A stretch of 64,000 nucleotides of DNA from Cepaea nemoralis (lineage: Eukaryota; Mollusca; Gastropoda; Stylommatophora; Helicidae). The notes beneath the pieces were generated by a model. It saw nothing but the letters and a program-made list of their open reading frames with translations. It ran no database searches and was not told the origin of the DNA. Made by a program: the position numbers and the translations under genes. Positions 32,218-43,761 of the stretch are shown in pieces; the stretch's first letter is position 1, and each line of letters begins with the position of its first letter. The stretch spans positions 201,001-265,000 of the forward strand of contig JACEFZ010028128.1 of the NCBI GenBank assembly GCA_014155875.1, read 5' to 3'.

Positions 32218-32400
32218 GTAAATTACACGAGCCACAAGACATTGGGATTGTTGGGAGAAGAGGTCCTGCAGACAAGCAGTCCTTCCTTGTCGCATACATT
32301 GTGTCTCGGAAACTTCAGACAAGAATGCGATCTGTCTGAAATAAAAGAAGGGCGGAGAATGATGGGAAATCTTACCCTTACTCAGCATACACCAGGGCCG
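32218..32400 (+). CDS. BMP5-8-type TGF-beta ligand, propeptide exon d with in-frame stop
   Basis: Acceptor TTCATTTTCAG|GT at 32217/32218 completes a Gly codon with exon c. The exon reads GKLHEPQDIGIVGRRGPADK, then QSFLVAYIVSRKLQTRMRSV. This parallels the BMP7 order of Gly-Leu-Ile-Gly-Arg-His-Gly-Pro, a KQPFMVAFF-type strand and HFRSIR. An in-frame TGA follows at 32337-32339. The frame then continues NKRRAENDGKSYPYSAYTRA to a good donor, GCCG|GTATGT (32400/32401). If the TGA is genuine the product lacks its mature ligand domain. Alternatives are a weak donor at TCT|GTCTGA (32333/32334), a sequencing error, or an inactive allele. Confidence 0.8.
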
Positions 32401-32442
32401 GTATGTCATTTATTGTGTGTGATTGTCTGGAAGCAGGCAGAA

Positions 32443-33838
32443 TGGGGCTTTATCACGGGCTGGAAATATATTATTATTGACAGGCAGAATGGGCTTTATC
32501 ATAGGCTGAAAATACATGAATTTAGACTTGCAGGTCGTGGCTTTTTCACAATCTGAAAATACATGATTATAGACTTGCAGAATGTGGCTTTATCACAAGC
32601 TGAAAATACATGATTATATACTTGCAGAATGTGGCTTTATCACAATCTGAAAATACATGATTATATACTTGCAGAATGTGGCTTTATCACAATCTGAAAA
32701 TACATGATTATAGACTTGGCTTTATCACAATCTGAAAATACATGATTATGGACTTGCAGAATGTGGCTTTATCACAATCTGAAAATACATTATTATAGAC
32801 TTGGCTTTATCACAATCTGAAAATACATGATTATAGACTTGGCTTTATCACAATATGAAAATACATGATTATATACTTGCAGAATGTGGCTTTATCACAA
32901 TCTGAAAATACATGATTATATACTTGCAGAATGTGGCTTTATCACAATCTGAAAATACATGATTATAGACTTGGCTTTATCACAATCTGAAAATACATGA
33001 TTATATACTTGCAGAATGTGGCTTTATCACAATCTGAAAATACATGAATATATACTTGCAGAATGTGGCTTTATCACAATCTGAAAATACATGATTATAT
33101 ACTTGCAGAATGTGGCTTTATCACAATCTGAAAATACATGATTATACATTTGCAGAATGTGGCTTTATCACAATCTGAAAATACATGATTATATACTTGC
33201 AGAATGTGGCTTTATCACAATCTGAAAATACATGATTATATACTTGCAGAATGTGGCTTTATCACAATCTGAAAATACATGATGATAGACTTGCAGAATG
33301 TGGCTTTATCACAAGCTGAAAATACATGATTATATACTTGCAGAATGTGGCTTTATCACAATCTGAAAATACATGAATATATACTTGCAGAATGTGGCTT
33401 TATCTCAATCTGAAAATACATGATTATATACTTGCAGAATGTGGCTTTATCACAATCTGAAAATACATGATTATACATTTGCAGAATGTGGCTTTATCAC
33501 AATCTGAAAATACATGATTATATACTTGCAGAATGTGGCTTTATCACAATCTGAAAATACATGATTATATACTTGCAGAATGTGGCTTTATCACAATCTG
33601 AAAATACATGATGATAGACTTGCAGAATGTGGCTTTATCACAATCTGAAAATACATGATTATATACTTGCAGAATGTGGCTTTATCACAATCTGAAAACA
33701 CATGATTATATACTTGCAGAATGTGGCTTTATCACAATCTGAAAATACATGATTATAGACTTGGCTTTATCACAATCTGAAAATACATGATTATAGACTT
33801 GCAGAATGTCGCTTTATCACAAGCTGAAAATACATGAT
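32443..33838. repeat. 47-bp minisatellite
   Basis: About 30 units of ACATGATTATATACTTGCAG plus AATGTGGCTTTATCACAATC and TGAAAAT. A shorter 38-bp form lacks GCAGAATGT (GATTATAGACTTGGCTTTAT). The first units (32443-32560) are diverged edge copies. It starts right after the last BMP exon found. Confidence 0.95.
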
Positions 33839-34027
33839 TTATAGACCATCCCCAACCACTCAGTCAAACACACATCCCCCAACCACACATCTCCACCTAC
33901 ACACACATATCCCCGCCAACCTACACATCACGCACATACCCACACACAAAACTAGCATCCACCCACACATCCTACATTTTCACACATCCCCCACCCACAC
34001 AATCTCCCCCCACCCACCCACACATAG
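33839..34027. repeat. CA- and CCCAC-rich low-complexity sequence
   Basis: A run of CACACATCCCCC and CCACCCACCCACAC blocks linking two minisatellites. Confidence 0.8.
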
Positions 34028-35890
34028 TTTGGATATACCTAGTGCACACACACATATATAGTTGAACATGTGGGGTATACCTAGTGCACACACATGTATA
34101 GTTGACCATGTCGGATATACCTAGTGCACACACATGTATAGTTGACCATGTCGGATATACCTAGTGCACACACAAATAGTTGACCATGTGGGGTATACCT
34201 AGTGCACACACACATATAGTTGAACACGTGGGGTATACCTAGTGCACACACATATAGTTGAACATGTGGGGTATACCTAGTGCACACACATATAGTTGAA
34301 CATGTGGGGTATACCTAGTGCCCACACATAGTTGACCATGTGGGATATACCTAGTGCACACACATATAGTTGACCATGTGGGATATACCTAGTGCACACA
34401 CACATATAGTTGAACATGTGGGGTATACCTAGTGCACACACACATAGTTGAACATGTGTGGTATACCTAGTGCACACACACATATAGTTGAACATGTGGG
34501 GTATACCTAGTGCACACACATATAGTTGACCATGTGGGATATACCTAGTGCACACACATATAGTTGATCATGTGGGATATGCCTAGTGCACACACATATA
34601 ACTGACCATGTGGGATATACCTAGTGCACACATGTATAGTTGACCATGTGGGGTATACCTAGTGCACACACACATATAGTTGACCATGTGGGATATATCT
34701 AGTGCACACACATATAGTTGACCATGTGGGATATACCTAGTGCACACACATATAGTTGACCATGTGGGATATACCTAGTGCATACACATATAGTTGACCA
34801 TGTGGGATATACCTAGTGCACACACACATATAGTTGAACATGTGGGGTATACCTAGTGCACACACACATAGTTGAACATGTGTGGTATACCTAGTGCACA
34901 CACACATAGTTGAACATGTGTGGTATACCTAGTGCACACACACATATAGTTGAACATGTGGGGTATACCTAGTGCACACACATATAGTTGACCATGTGGG
35001 ATATACCTAGTGCACACACATATAGTTGATCATGTGGGATATGCCTAGTGCACACACACATAACTGACCATGTGGGATATACCTAGTGCACACATGTATA
35101 GTTGACCATGTGGGGTATACCTAGTGCACACACACATATAGTTGACCATGTGGGATATATCTAGTGCACACACATATAGTTGACCATGTGGGATATACCT
35201 AGTGCACACACATATAGTTGACCATGTGGGATATACCTAGTGTACACACATATAGTTGACCATGTGGGGTATACCTAGTGCACACACACATATAGTTGAA
35301 CATGTGGGGTATACCTAGTGCACACATGTATAGTTGACCATGTGGGATATACCTAGTGCACACATGTATAGTTGACCATGTGGGATATACCTAGTGCACA
35401 CATGTATAGTTGACCATGTGGGGTATACCTAGTGCACACACACATATAGTTGACCATGTGGGATATATCTAGTGCACACACATATAGTTGACCATGTGGG
35501 ATATACCTAGTGCACACACATATAGTTGACCATGTGGGATATACCTAGTGTACACACATATAGTTGACCATGTGGGGTATACCTAGTGCACACACACATA
35601 TAGTTGACCATGTGGGATATACCTAGTGCACACATGTATAGTTGACCATGTGGGATATACCTAGTGCACACATGTATAGTTGACCATGTGGGATATACCT
35701 AGTGCACACATGTATAGTTGAACATGTGGGGTATACCTAGTGCACACACATATAGTTTGATCGTGTGGGATATGCCTAGTGCACACACATATAATTGACC
35801 ATGTGGGATATACCTAGTGCACACATTTATAGTTGACCATGTGGGGTATACCTAGTGCACACACACATATAGTTGACCATGTGGGATACA
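34028..35890. repeat. 38-42-bp minisatellite
   Basis: About 45 units of GGATATACCTAGTGCACACA plus CATATAGTTGACCATGTG, with GACC/AACA and ATGTATAG/CATATAG variants. Marker units such as GATCATGTGGGATATGCCTA recur at about 34565, 35030 and 35760, showing block duplication of several units at once. Confidence 0.95.
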
Positions 35891-36043
35891 GCTATCTAGT
35901 AGTAGTTAGTCATATTGAAAGTGGCAGTGATGAAAGAGCGGTAGTGGAAGACCTGGTGTCTGGGAGAAGGAACAGGTGACAACCTTGGTGACCCAGGGCT
36001 CTGTTCTGTCTTTACTTGCTCTTGAGACTCCTAGTGGAGTAGT

Positions 36044-36125
36044 TGAGTGGAGTTGGGTTGGGTTGGGTTGAGTGAAGTTGGGTTGAATGGAGTTGGGTTG
36101 AGTGGAGTTGGGTTGAGTTGAGTCA
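36044..36125. repeat. GAGTTGGGTTG short tandem repeat
   Basis: Imperfect 5-bp and 16-bp repeats of GAGTGGAGTTGGGTTG. Confidence 0.85.
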
Positions 36126-36594
36126 AGAACTGACATCATAGCACTCGGGACATTCCCATACATGATCAGGCCTCATCTGCAACAGCCAGCGAAGAGTCCC
36201 AACTCTAATGGTACCTATAGTAGTCTGATTATGTGTCCAATTGGTTTTTCCCTCAGGGTCCTGAGTGTCAGCCAGATCTGCTGGTCACCCCCTGCAGCGC
36301 CATTTTCTCCAAGCCGTGATGTTTCTTCTGCATTATGGACACAAACCCAAAGGGCCGCGACCACGTGGCGTATTGACCCACAACTACACCTGCCAAGTCT
36401 GTTGCAAGCCAGTTGATGATTGGTCGCATGTCGACTGAGTTTTGTTCCTGTGGAGGTGTGAGATAGCCTATCTCACACTATGAAAGAAGTGTAGGATCCG
36501 GAAAAAATATCAGGCATCCTTCAGGTGTTATTCTAGTGTCATTCATGTATATTGTGATGAGAGTATTGTGCTGCAAGATATATGTGTGTCCCCT
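36126..36594. other. No recognised feature
   Basis: An 84-codon plus-strand frame (36162-36416) is present, but I recognise no domain and do not call it a gene. Confidence 0.35.
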
Positions 36595-36720
36595 TCCCCC
36601 CCCCCCCCCCCCCCTCCCCACTACCACCACCACCGACACACACACTCAAACGCAAGACACACACACACAAGCACACACATACACACACATATACACGCAA
36701 GCGCACACCCACACGTACGT
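36595..36720. repeat. Poly-C and CA-rich microsatellite
   Basis: About 19 Cs at 36596-36614, then CACCACCAC and ACACAC runs. Confidence 0.9.
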
Positions 36721-36746
36721 TCCACCCCGAACACTTAGAATACAGG

Positions 36747-36805
36747 TGTTAAAGAAGAGAGGGTTGGCTTCATTGCACCGAGTGTTATCCCATATCAAAA
36801 CACCT
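36747..36805 (-). mobile_element. SINE1 tail fragment
   Basis: The stretch GAGAGGGTTGGCTTCATTGC followed by TATCCCATAT matches the 3' part of SINE1 read in minus orientation. No head. Confidence 0.55.
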
Positions 36806-36989
36806 GGGGTGTTGTATGGTAAGGATGTGCGTGTTCTCTCTCAGCGTGGGCAGGCATTGTTTGGACTTAAGTCAGTGCAGTGTTTGAAACCAGGTCTACA
36901 TAAGGCAGGGGTCAGCATTGGCCAGGGGGTTTATTACGAGCATTCTGACACTTCCCGTGAGCTGATTGTCGGGACAGTGGGTTCACGCC

Positions 36990-37080
36990 ACACACCAGAC
37001 AGTTGGACCTTGACTTTGACTTCATATTCAGAAATCAATGGCAAGCTACTGGACATAGAATTGACTAGAAAATCAACTTG
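36990..37080 (+). mobile_element. SINE3-like fragment
   Basis: TTCAGAAATCAATGGCAAGC, then TACTGGACAT, resembles the SINE3 stretch TTCAGAAAGCAACGGCAAAC plus TACTGAACGT. Diverged. Confidence 0.35.
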
Positions 37081-37345
37081 AGGTTGGCGGCAACATCGTA
37101 CAGAGGACATGAGATATTGTATACATATGGAAGCTGTTTTCTCAGTGTCCTGTCATTACATTAAATATCTACTAACTCAGTCGCCGCTACAGGGACTGGT
37201 TCGAATGCATGTTGTGGTGTCACTTATACACTGTGACATGTGCTACCTGACTTTGGCTTCAGGTTTGGAAGAAAGAGGGGCAGGGACAAAAGGGAACCAG
37301 TTACATCATCTCATAAAGTTGTATGGTTCTGTAACTCCACCATTG

Positions 37346-37425
37346 ATATATGACTGGTGTTCAATAAAGTCCTAGGTGTCTCTAAGTTGATATCAGACTG
37401 GTTTTAAATGAAGTCCTATATGCCT
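37346..37425. repeat. ~40-bp direct repeat, left pair
   Basis: Two units of a TGATATCAGACTGGTGTTAA-like sequence plus GAAGTCCTAGGTGCCTCTA. A second pair lies at 38930-38992. Confidence 0.7.
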
Positions 37426-38929
37426 CTATTTTTTGTTTTTTTTGTTTAAACATTAGATAATTTATTAAGATGCACCCTATTCACAATAATCAGATTGTCT
37501 ATGTACAACTGGTGGATTTAAGGCATGTGTTTCTCAAACAAAAGTTGACAAATGCAAGATGTTCTTATGCTACATCAGCAGCCCTAAGTTAGCCGTAATA
37601 TCAAACAAATCATGTCATAGCATGTCTCTTTATAAGTCCTGAGAAAAGACATTGCGCGTCCCTTCACGTAATGTTAATTGTTTTAAATAACATGCATAAG
37701 ACAAAACAGAGTTTTGAGCAACCACAACAGACTAACTTTTCTTTGTCCCAAAGCAGTTTTCTGCTATAGGGTTGGTGATGTGATAGCGCCATCACAATTT
37801 GTTAGGCCGAGAGCAAGGAGAAATAGGATGGCCAATCTTTCCCTCATTCTGACAAGCATCAAGCTTGAAATGGGCCTTATCTGGTCCCTAAATTGAAAAA
37901 ATAGTTTATTATATTTCATTACAAGATGTATCATTTACATTTAGAATAACATCATGATTTTAATCTTCAGTATTGATTTAATCACAGACTGTCAGTCATC
38001 TCACTGACAGAAAAGAAATGAAATAAGATAAAAAGTCAATGTTTTGTCTTATTCAGCTGCCTCAAAGGTCGCTGGGGCACCACTGTACTTAGTATGACTA
38101 GTTAGCACATATGTCAGTATGATGTCAGTATTTCAGTTTCTGCCAGGAATATTCCTGAATTCTGAATATTATTTATATGTATTCTCTGTTCAGTGTATTT
38201 TTGGTCTTCTCTTTTCTCCTATTTCCCAGGACTGGGCTTATACAATTGCTAAGATGTGGTTGCATGGCTCTTTTACATTGTCCAATACTCTGCGCACTTG
38301 AGACATTATCCCTACATGCTATTTTAAGAATGCATTTGAAACATCCTGAAATGTCTTTCTAGTTCAGAATATAATTTCCAGTATTCACACGCATGCAGAG
38401 ATGGCCAGTTTTCACAATTATGACCTGGGTTCCCAGTGATATGTATTTATCTGTCCATGTTGGTTTCAACCTGACTACAGCTGCCATTGTAGTTCTTGCT
38501 CTTAATGCTGCTCTTGTTCCTCAATAATTTCTTACGGCACCAACTGTTAATGTCTCCAGCTCTTGTCCATGTATTGTCACGTTTCTATTGATTCATACTT
38601 TGTTATTTGTCATTAGTTGAGCTTATTATGTGTTGATGTTTGCATCATATTTTTGGTGTCAAGCTTGGCTGGTTCACTTGTCTTCAGCCAAATCACTGAT
38701 GACATCAACAAAGCATAGATTTGTGAAAGTGTGTTCTCCTAATCGTTACTGTTCTTTCGTGACCAATCAAAGTTTTTGATGATTTTAAGATTTTGAAAAA
38801 GGTACGTGATAGCTGACAACCTGTCATACTCCAGCAGTGGTGCCAAACTGATTTATTTTGCCATTAAATCCACTTATGGGGATTATACTTTTATAGGCAT
38901 GTGAAACACAAGCCTATATGCCTGTAATT
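37426..38929. other. Sequence between the direct-repeat pairs, no recognised feature
   Basis: A/T-rich sequence of about 1.5 kb without a coding signature. Confidence 0.35.
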
Positions 38930-38992
38930 TGATATCAGACTGGTGTTAAATGAAGTCCTAGGTGCCTCAAAATTGATATCAAATATTACACT
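38930..38992. repeat. ~40-bp direct repeat, right pair
   Basis: TGATATCAGACTGGTGTTAA plus GAAGTCCTAGGTGCCTC, closely matching the left pair. Confidence 0.7.
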
Positions 38993-39221
38993 CAATAAAT
39001 GATAGTCTACTGTACTGTAGTACAGTTCGTGTAGTCACAATAATGTGCTAGATTTAATGATCTAATTCTGGACTTTGTACATTATACCTCATATATTCTT
39101 TATATGTATATAAAATATTTTAGAAATAAAATGTTTACATTAAAATGGTTTATGAAGTTATTTCCCTTTGTTTAGTATAGTTATCTGTTATTTTTTGGAA
39201 GAAATAAATTTTATTTTATTA
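38993..39221. other. A/T-rich, no recognised feature
   Basis: Runs such as TATATGTATATAAAATAT only. Confidence 0.3.
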
Positions 39222-39428
39222 AAATTTTATGAGAAGAAATAAATTGGAGAATTTGCTGGCAAGATTGAGGGGAAGAGAACAAGGGGAAGGCAGTGAAGTA
39301 AATATCTGGATAGCTTGGCCACGTGGCATGGTCGAGACAAGAACAGAGCTAATCCTCGACTCTGGTGATCGTGTGAGAAGGCGAAACATGACCGCCAACG
39401 CCTATCGGTATGGCACATGATGATGATC
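39222..39428 (+). mobile_element. EB retroelement 3' fragment
   Basis: It encodes MRRNKLENL, a shifted KIEG region, then RNMTANAYRYGT, and ends GCACATGATGATGAT. Short 5'-truncated copy. Confidence 0.78.
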
Positions 39429-39467
39429 AGTTATTTACTCTTGTCTATGGAAGACAGAAAATGAGTT

Positions 39468-39900
39468 CAGCCGCTTTCGTTGGCTTGAAATGTCTGTACC
39501 TGCAGTGTTGTCTCTTGTATGAATTTCACTGTCTTGATGTTTTAGTTCTCTCAGTGAGTCTGCTCCGTGGCTAATCCCGCATATCCGCGTTCCAAACACA
39601 CGGTGATGTAGCAGCAGACTGCCTTGCGTTGGTTTTTTACCACATGGAATGGGCGCCAGCCGTTCAGAAAGCAACGGCAAACTACTGAACGTAAACTTGC
39701 CAAGAGATCACAACAGCAAACAATGACGAACTGCTGGTGTTGACTGCGATATCCTGTAAATAATATGCGTCTAACATTTTTTTTTTTTTTTTTAAACAAT
39801 GATCCGTAGAGTTCGTCTTCCTCTGAAAAATGAGTTGTTGAGATGTTACTGTATAAATTAGAGGAAATCCTTCTCGCGAAGGACACATCAACCGCCTTGT
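39468..39900 (-). mobile_element. 3' end of RNase H retroelement, split by SINE3
   Basis: 39468-39553 matches 62911-62990 (CTTGTATGAATTTCACTGTC versus CTTGTATGAATCTAACAGTC). After the SINE3 insertion it resumes at about 39798 with minus-strand coding similar to EDKLYGPL (here EEDELYGSL) and a diverged RRxFW region. Same family as 62898-63603. Confidence 0.6.
39555..39790 (+). mobile_element. SINE3 copy, tRNA-derived
   Basis: The tRNA-like head has GTGGCTAATCCCGCATATCC with a box B-like GCGTTCCAAACAC. The body has GCCAGCCGTTCAGAAAGCAA then CGGCAAACTACTGAACGTAA. It ends near a poly-T at 39779-39793. Same order as the minus copy at 45415-45645. Confidence 0.7.
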
Positions 39901-40643
39901 GAAAGTCCTTGTAAGAACAAAGACTAGGGCAACAAAGTCCGACAGAAAATGTGGTCAAGCAGGGCCCATAAGTCCTGTAAGGCATCCTGCCTATGGGAAG
40001 AGGATTCCAATAAAGATACATCAACCGTGGAAGTCTGGATATGTTGACACAAGCGACACGGAACTAGAAAAGTATGAGTAAAATTAGTGGAACTGCGGTA
40101 AAGCTGTGGAAATGTAAACAATATAAAATAACACAAAGTAATGCAGCTTTATAGAACAGAATTACGACACATACAGGAGTTTGCGGAGATTTGCCTTCAT
40201 CAGCAAAGAAATACATACACAAAACTTAACAAATAATCACGGAGAAGACCCTCCGGTGACTACATTAAGGCATAAGAACGGGATGAGAAGAATGAAAAGA
40301 TGGAAAAATGAGAACAGTAAAGATAAAATGCAAATTTGAAAACATTTTTGTTCGTCTTTTCTCTGAATCCCAGATTGTGATACTAACAAGAATTTCACCT
40401 TGACACTCTCATAAAGACAGCCGTGGGAGTATATGGGTCATGGGGATCGGGGTAACGGTTCAGTGAAGATCCCAGGTAAATGACTGAAAGTCGTACATGA
40501 AAAAAAGGGAGGAAGGTAAGACGGGAACCTGGAAGCAACGGAGATGAAAAGGAACATCTAACCACTACAATGGGTGCTGTGCACCATCCAGTGTGTGACC
40601 CATGCTGGGATAGACGCATAGCAAAAGTTGATGGCAGAAAAAC
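39901..40643. other. No recognised feature
   Basis: No repeat or coding motif that I can name. Confidence 0.35.
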
Positions 40644-41282
40644 CGTGTTTCCCCGAAAATAACATCTACCCCTATAATAAGCCCTAGCACGATTTTTCAG
40701 GATGCTTTTAATATAAGACCTGCCCCTAAAATACTCATACGAGCTGGTTACGTGGACAAGAAATGCTCATTTATGGAAAGCTTTATTGCTGGACATGAGA
40801 GACTGGGGCCAATGGTTCTACAAGAAATGGAATCACAAGAAATTCAGGCCGGAATTCAGAAATTGGAGAGTTATGAGGATGTTCCAGAAGAAGATGTTGA
40901 AGTTGGTTGCATATCCTTCACATGTCGTAGCAACCAGCCCCAGCATTGTTTGGCTGTTGGTAATCCTGGATAAGTTTACGTTCAGTAGTTTGCCATTGCT
41001 TTCTGAACGGCCGGAACCCATTCTATTTCATAAAAAAAAAAAAAAAAAAAACGAACTCAAGGCTGTCTCTGCCAAATCGCCCACAGCTGTGTAGCGAAGG
41101 CGGGTATGAAGGATTTAAACTGCGTCCGTAACACCTTCGCCACTGAAGAATTTTGTACATGAACAAATGTAGATTTCTGTATCTGAACAAAAGAAAACAG
41201 ATATCCCCCGAAAATAAGCCCTAGTGCATTTTTTTAAAGCTAACATTAATATAAGACCCGGTCTTATTTTCGGGGAAACAGG
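40644..41282 (+). mobile_element. Non-autonomous DNA transposon with terminal inverted repeats, copy 1
   Basis: Left end CGTGTTTCCCCGAAAATAA and right end TTATTTTCGGGGAAACAGG are inverted repeats of ~20 bp. Inner subterminal sequences also mirror (ATAAGCCCTAG, AATATAAGACC). It is 639 bp with no transposase motif that I recognise. It contains a SINE3-like stretch (TTACGTTCAGTAGTTTGCCA, 40975-41010) and a poly-A. Copy 2, in the opposite orientation, is at 62298-63659. The superfamily is not determined. Confidence 0.8.
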
Positions 41283-41384
41283 GCAGTTGGTTGGTTGAAT
41301 TCTCTGTAAGTCTATGTTTTAACTTAAGTCCAATGCATTAGTGGCCAGGTCATCTGGGTTCTGATAGGGACTGCATCGCTTGCT
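41283..41384. other. No recognised feature
   Basis: Short spacer. Confidence 0.3.
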
Positions 41385-43330
41385 TGCTTGCTTGCTTGCT
41401 TTAAAAACAAAAATTCCAAATTCGGCCTTGTTCAACCTGCTTCTTTCAGCTGTGGTTATTGTTGAGGTCCGTGGTTTTTGTTGGTTTATTTACCCTGATT
41501 CTTGTCTTGTGCGCTCTTACGAGTTGGTCCTGATCCGGACTGATTTATCGGCTTTTGTGTCTGTGTCTGGGGGTTGGTCGGCGACTGTCTTTTGTGCCCG
41601 TCTCCTCTGGTGGTGTCTTTTGTTTGTGACGGCTGTTGGTTCGTCTCGCTTGACTGGTTACAGTCCTTATAAAGACTTTTTATTTGATATTTTTGCCACC
41701 TTTTTTGTGTATTGACTGTAGAAGCTTCTGGATATGCTTGTCCTCCTTGCACCTTTTTTCACTTTCGCGTTCTTTCTGTCTTTCGATTGCTTCCTCCATG
41801 GTCAGCCATGGGACGATATCTCCCGTCATCTATATAGTATTGCCATGGGTGTTCGTCATCCTGGTTTAAGTCTGGTTCTTCAGCGGTACGGCAGGACATT
41901 GGCTTCCCCTTGAGTTTCTTGTACTTCTTTTCTCTTTCTTCCATGCTCCTTCTGTATTCCTTGCACTTGAGTTCGTGTATCCTCTTTATCTCTGCGATTT
42001 CTTCATCGGTAAATACTGGCGGCAACGGGTCGTCCTCTAGGCCGTCGTCAGGGTGCTCATCTCGGTTTTCTTCGCATGTCTGCGGGATATTGGCTTCCCT
42101 TTGAATGTCTCGGGCGTCGTGGTTGGGCTACTGGCTTTCGCTTGCTGTCCAGGCTCGGTTTCTTGGTTTTCATCTTGCGGTTTCTCTGTGATTTCTTGTA
42201 TGGCTTCTGTTGGTATGATTTGGAAAAGTTCCATTTCAGCTTTCTGTAGTTCTCGCTCTGATTTAATGGTTTGTAGGATTTCTTTGTTCTCCTTCTTCTT
42301 TATCAGTGCCATATGTTCCACTTCTTGCTTGATGTTTTGATGGATCTCCTGTATTTCAGCGAGCAGTTTCTCATTGTCATTGGTCGGAGTCAGCGTCAGC
42401 AGTGCCTTGATTTGCTTCTTCGACTCGTCTTTCTGGTTTTGCAGTTGATCTCTTTCAGCTTATGATATACCCGTGGCTGTCTCGCATCTCCGCATTGCTT
42501 CGTTGTATGGTGTCTTTGTGTTGATGTCGAGCTTTAATACGTGTCTGTGTCGTTGCAGGTACGGACGGCCCTAGTATCTTGCTCCATGCTTGCCCAGGCA
42601 GTTGGCGCACTTTCTTTTGTTGTTGGGTGCTCGGAAGTCCGTGTCCAGCTTGGCCAACGGACACTCCTAGAAGGCGTGGTGATCGGCGCAGTAACGGCAG
42701 ATCTCCGTCTTGCTGCGACATATTGCTCTGCTGTGACCGGCCCTCTGGCATCTGGAACATTGCGTGATTCTTGGTATGAATCCTTCAGACTGTTGTATTT
42801 TCTTGTCAATGGATACTGTGCGTGGTATATCGCTGCCCTCAGTCATCACCCACGCTAGCGTTGTAGGGATTTTTGAGTATGTCAAGATCCGCCCCGCCTT
42901 CAAAATTCTGATGTGGAGATTTTCTTCTTGCAGCTGTTTCTGAATTTGTTCGTCTGATAGCTCCACTTGAATCCGTTTGACAACCCATCTGACTGCTTTT
43001 GGGTGGGTGTTTCCAGCTCTGGTGTCTTTCTCCTCCTTCTTCTCAGCTGTCTTGGCCCTGTCTGTGGTGGGCTGTCGACGGTCTCCTTCGTGGTAGCTTC
43101 CAGTGAGGTGACTGCAGTATCAGGTTCTTTGCAGCTAGCAGGTAGGCCCTCCACGTTCAACTTCTTCGAGATCTTGGCGGCTCCCACGCTGCACATCTTC
43201 TGTATCTGTTTTTTCTTGGTATTGGACGTGACACATGTCATTTTCCTCCCTTCTATCAGGCTTCTTGACTTGTTCAGGTGACTTGTCTTGAGCGCGCTCG
43301 CAAATGCGAATGTGGCGGGACTACATCTTT
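41385..43330 (-). pseudogene. Gag-like ORF1 of a non-LTR retroelement, without ORF2
   Basis: Broken minus-strand frames run from 43241 down to about 41486. The upstream part is basic (RQLRRRRRKTPELETP). A nucleic-acid-binding part at 42966-42670 contains a zinc knuckle CSRCQRAGHSRAIC (exact C-x2-C-x4-H-x4-C), then CRYC for a second knuckle. Downstream is a long Lys/Glu-rich, probably coiled-coil region (IKKKENKEILQTIKSERELQ; EIKRIHELKCKEYRRSMEER). The element ends in an (AAGC)n-type tail at 41399-41380. No endonuclease or RT follows. At least four frameshifts are present. Confidence 0.72.
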
Positions 43331-43521
43331 CGTAGTAAGGTTATTATAGAGTAGACGTTACTCCCGCCATTGTACCGAAGTACACGTTCCAAGGGGACTC
43401 TACTCTACTCATCTACTCCACTGGGAGTCTGAGGGGCAAATACAGACAGAAGAAAGACCAAGGCCGTCATGCTTGACACTTGCCTATTCATCCAGAAAGC
43501 GGGTCTTTTACTACCACACTG

Positions 43522-43760
43522 TCCCTAATATACCGTCTGCCTCGCGCTCCGAAGGTTGTGGGTTCGATTCCGGGCTATGTCTTTCGGTTCACAAGTGCAT
43601 TTTTCTCGGAGATTTCTACGGGTCGTTACTGGAGCTACGGAGTTCGTGTTTTGTGCAACGCTTTCGGCAGGCCACCCTGCGGAAAGAGACCGAGCCATAT
43701 GGGATAAACCTGGTGCAATGAAGTCGATCCTCTCGATTTTTAAGACTTTCTAAGTCTTTC
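43522..43760 (+). mobile_element. SINE1 copy
   Basis: Box B GTGGGTTCGATTCCGGG at about 43558 is intact; box A is poor. The body has TTTCGGTTCACAAGTGCATT, GGAGCTACGGAGTTCGTG and GAGACCGAGCCATATGGGAT, and ends ATTTTTAAGACTTTC. Confidence 0.85.
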
Positions 43761-43761
43761 T

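Noticed and set aside
32440..32520. GWKYIIIDRQNG stretch as a possible TGF-beta mature-domain start
   Set aside because: It is an edge unit of the 47-bp minisatellite, with no cysteines in the right spacing.
36536..37081. 181-codon plus-strand frame
   Set aside because: Its first half is poly-C and CA repeat and it crosses SINE fragments; no domain is visible.
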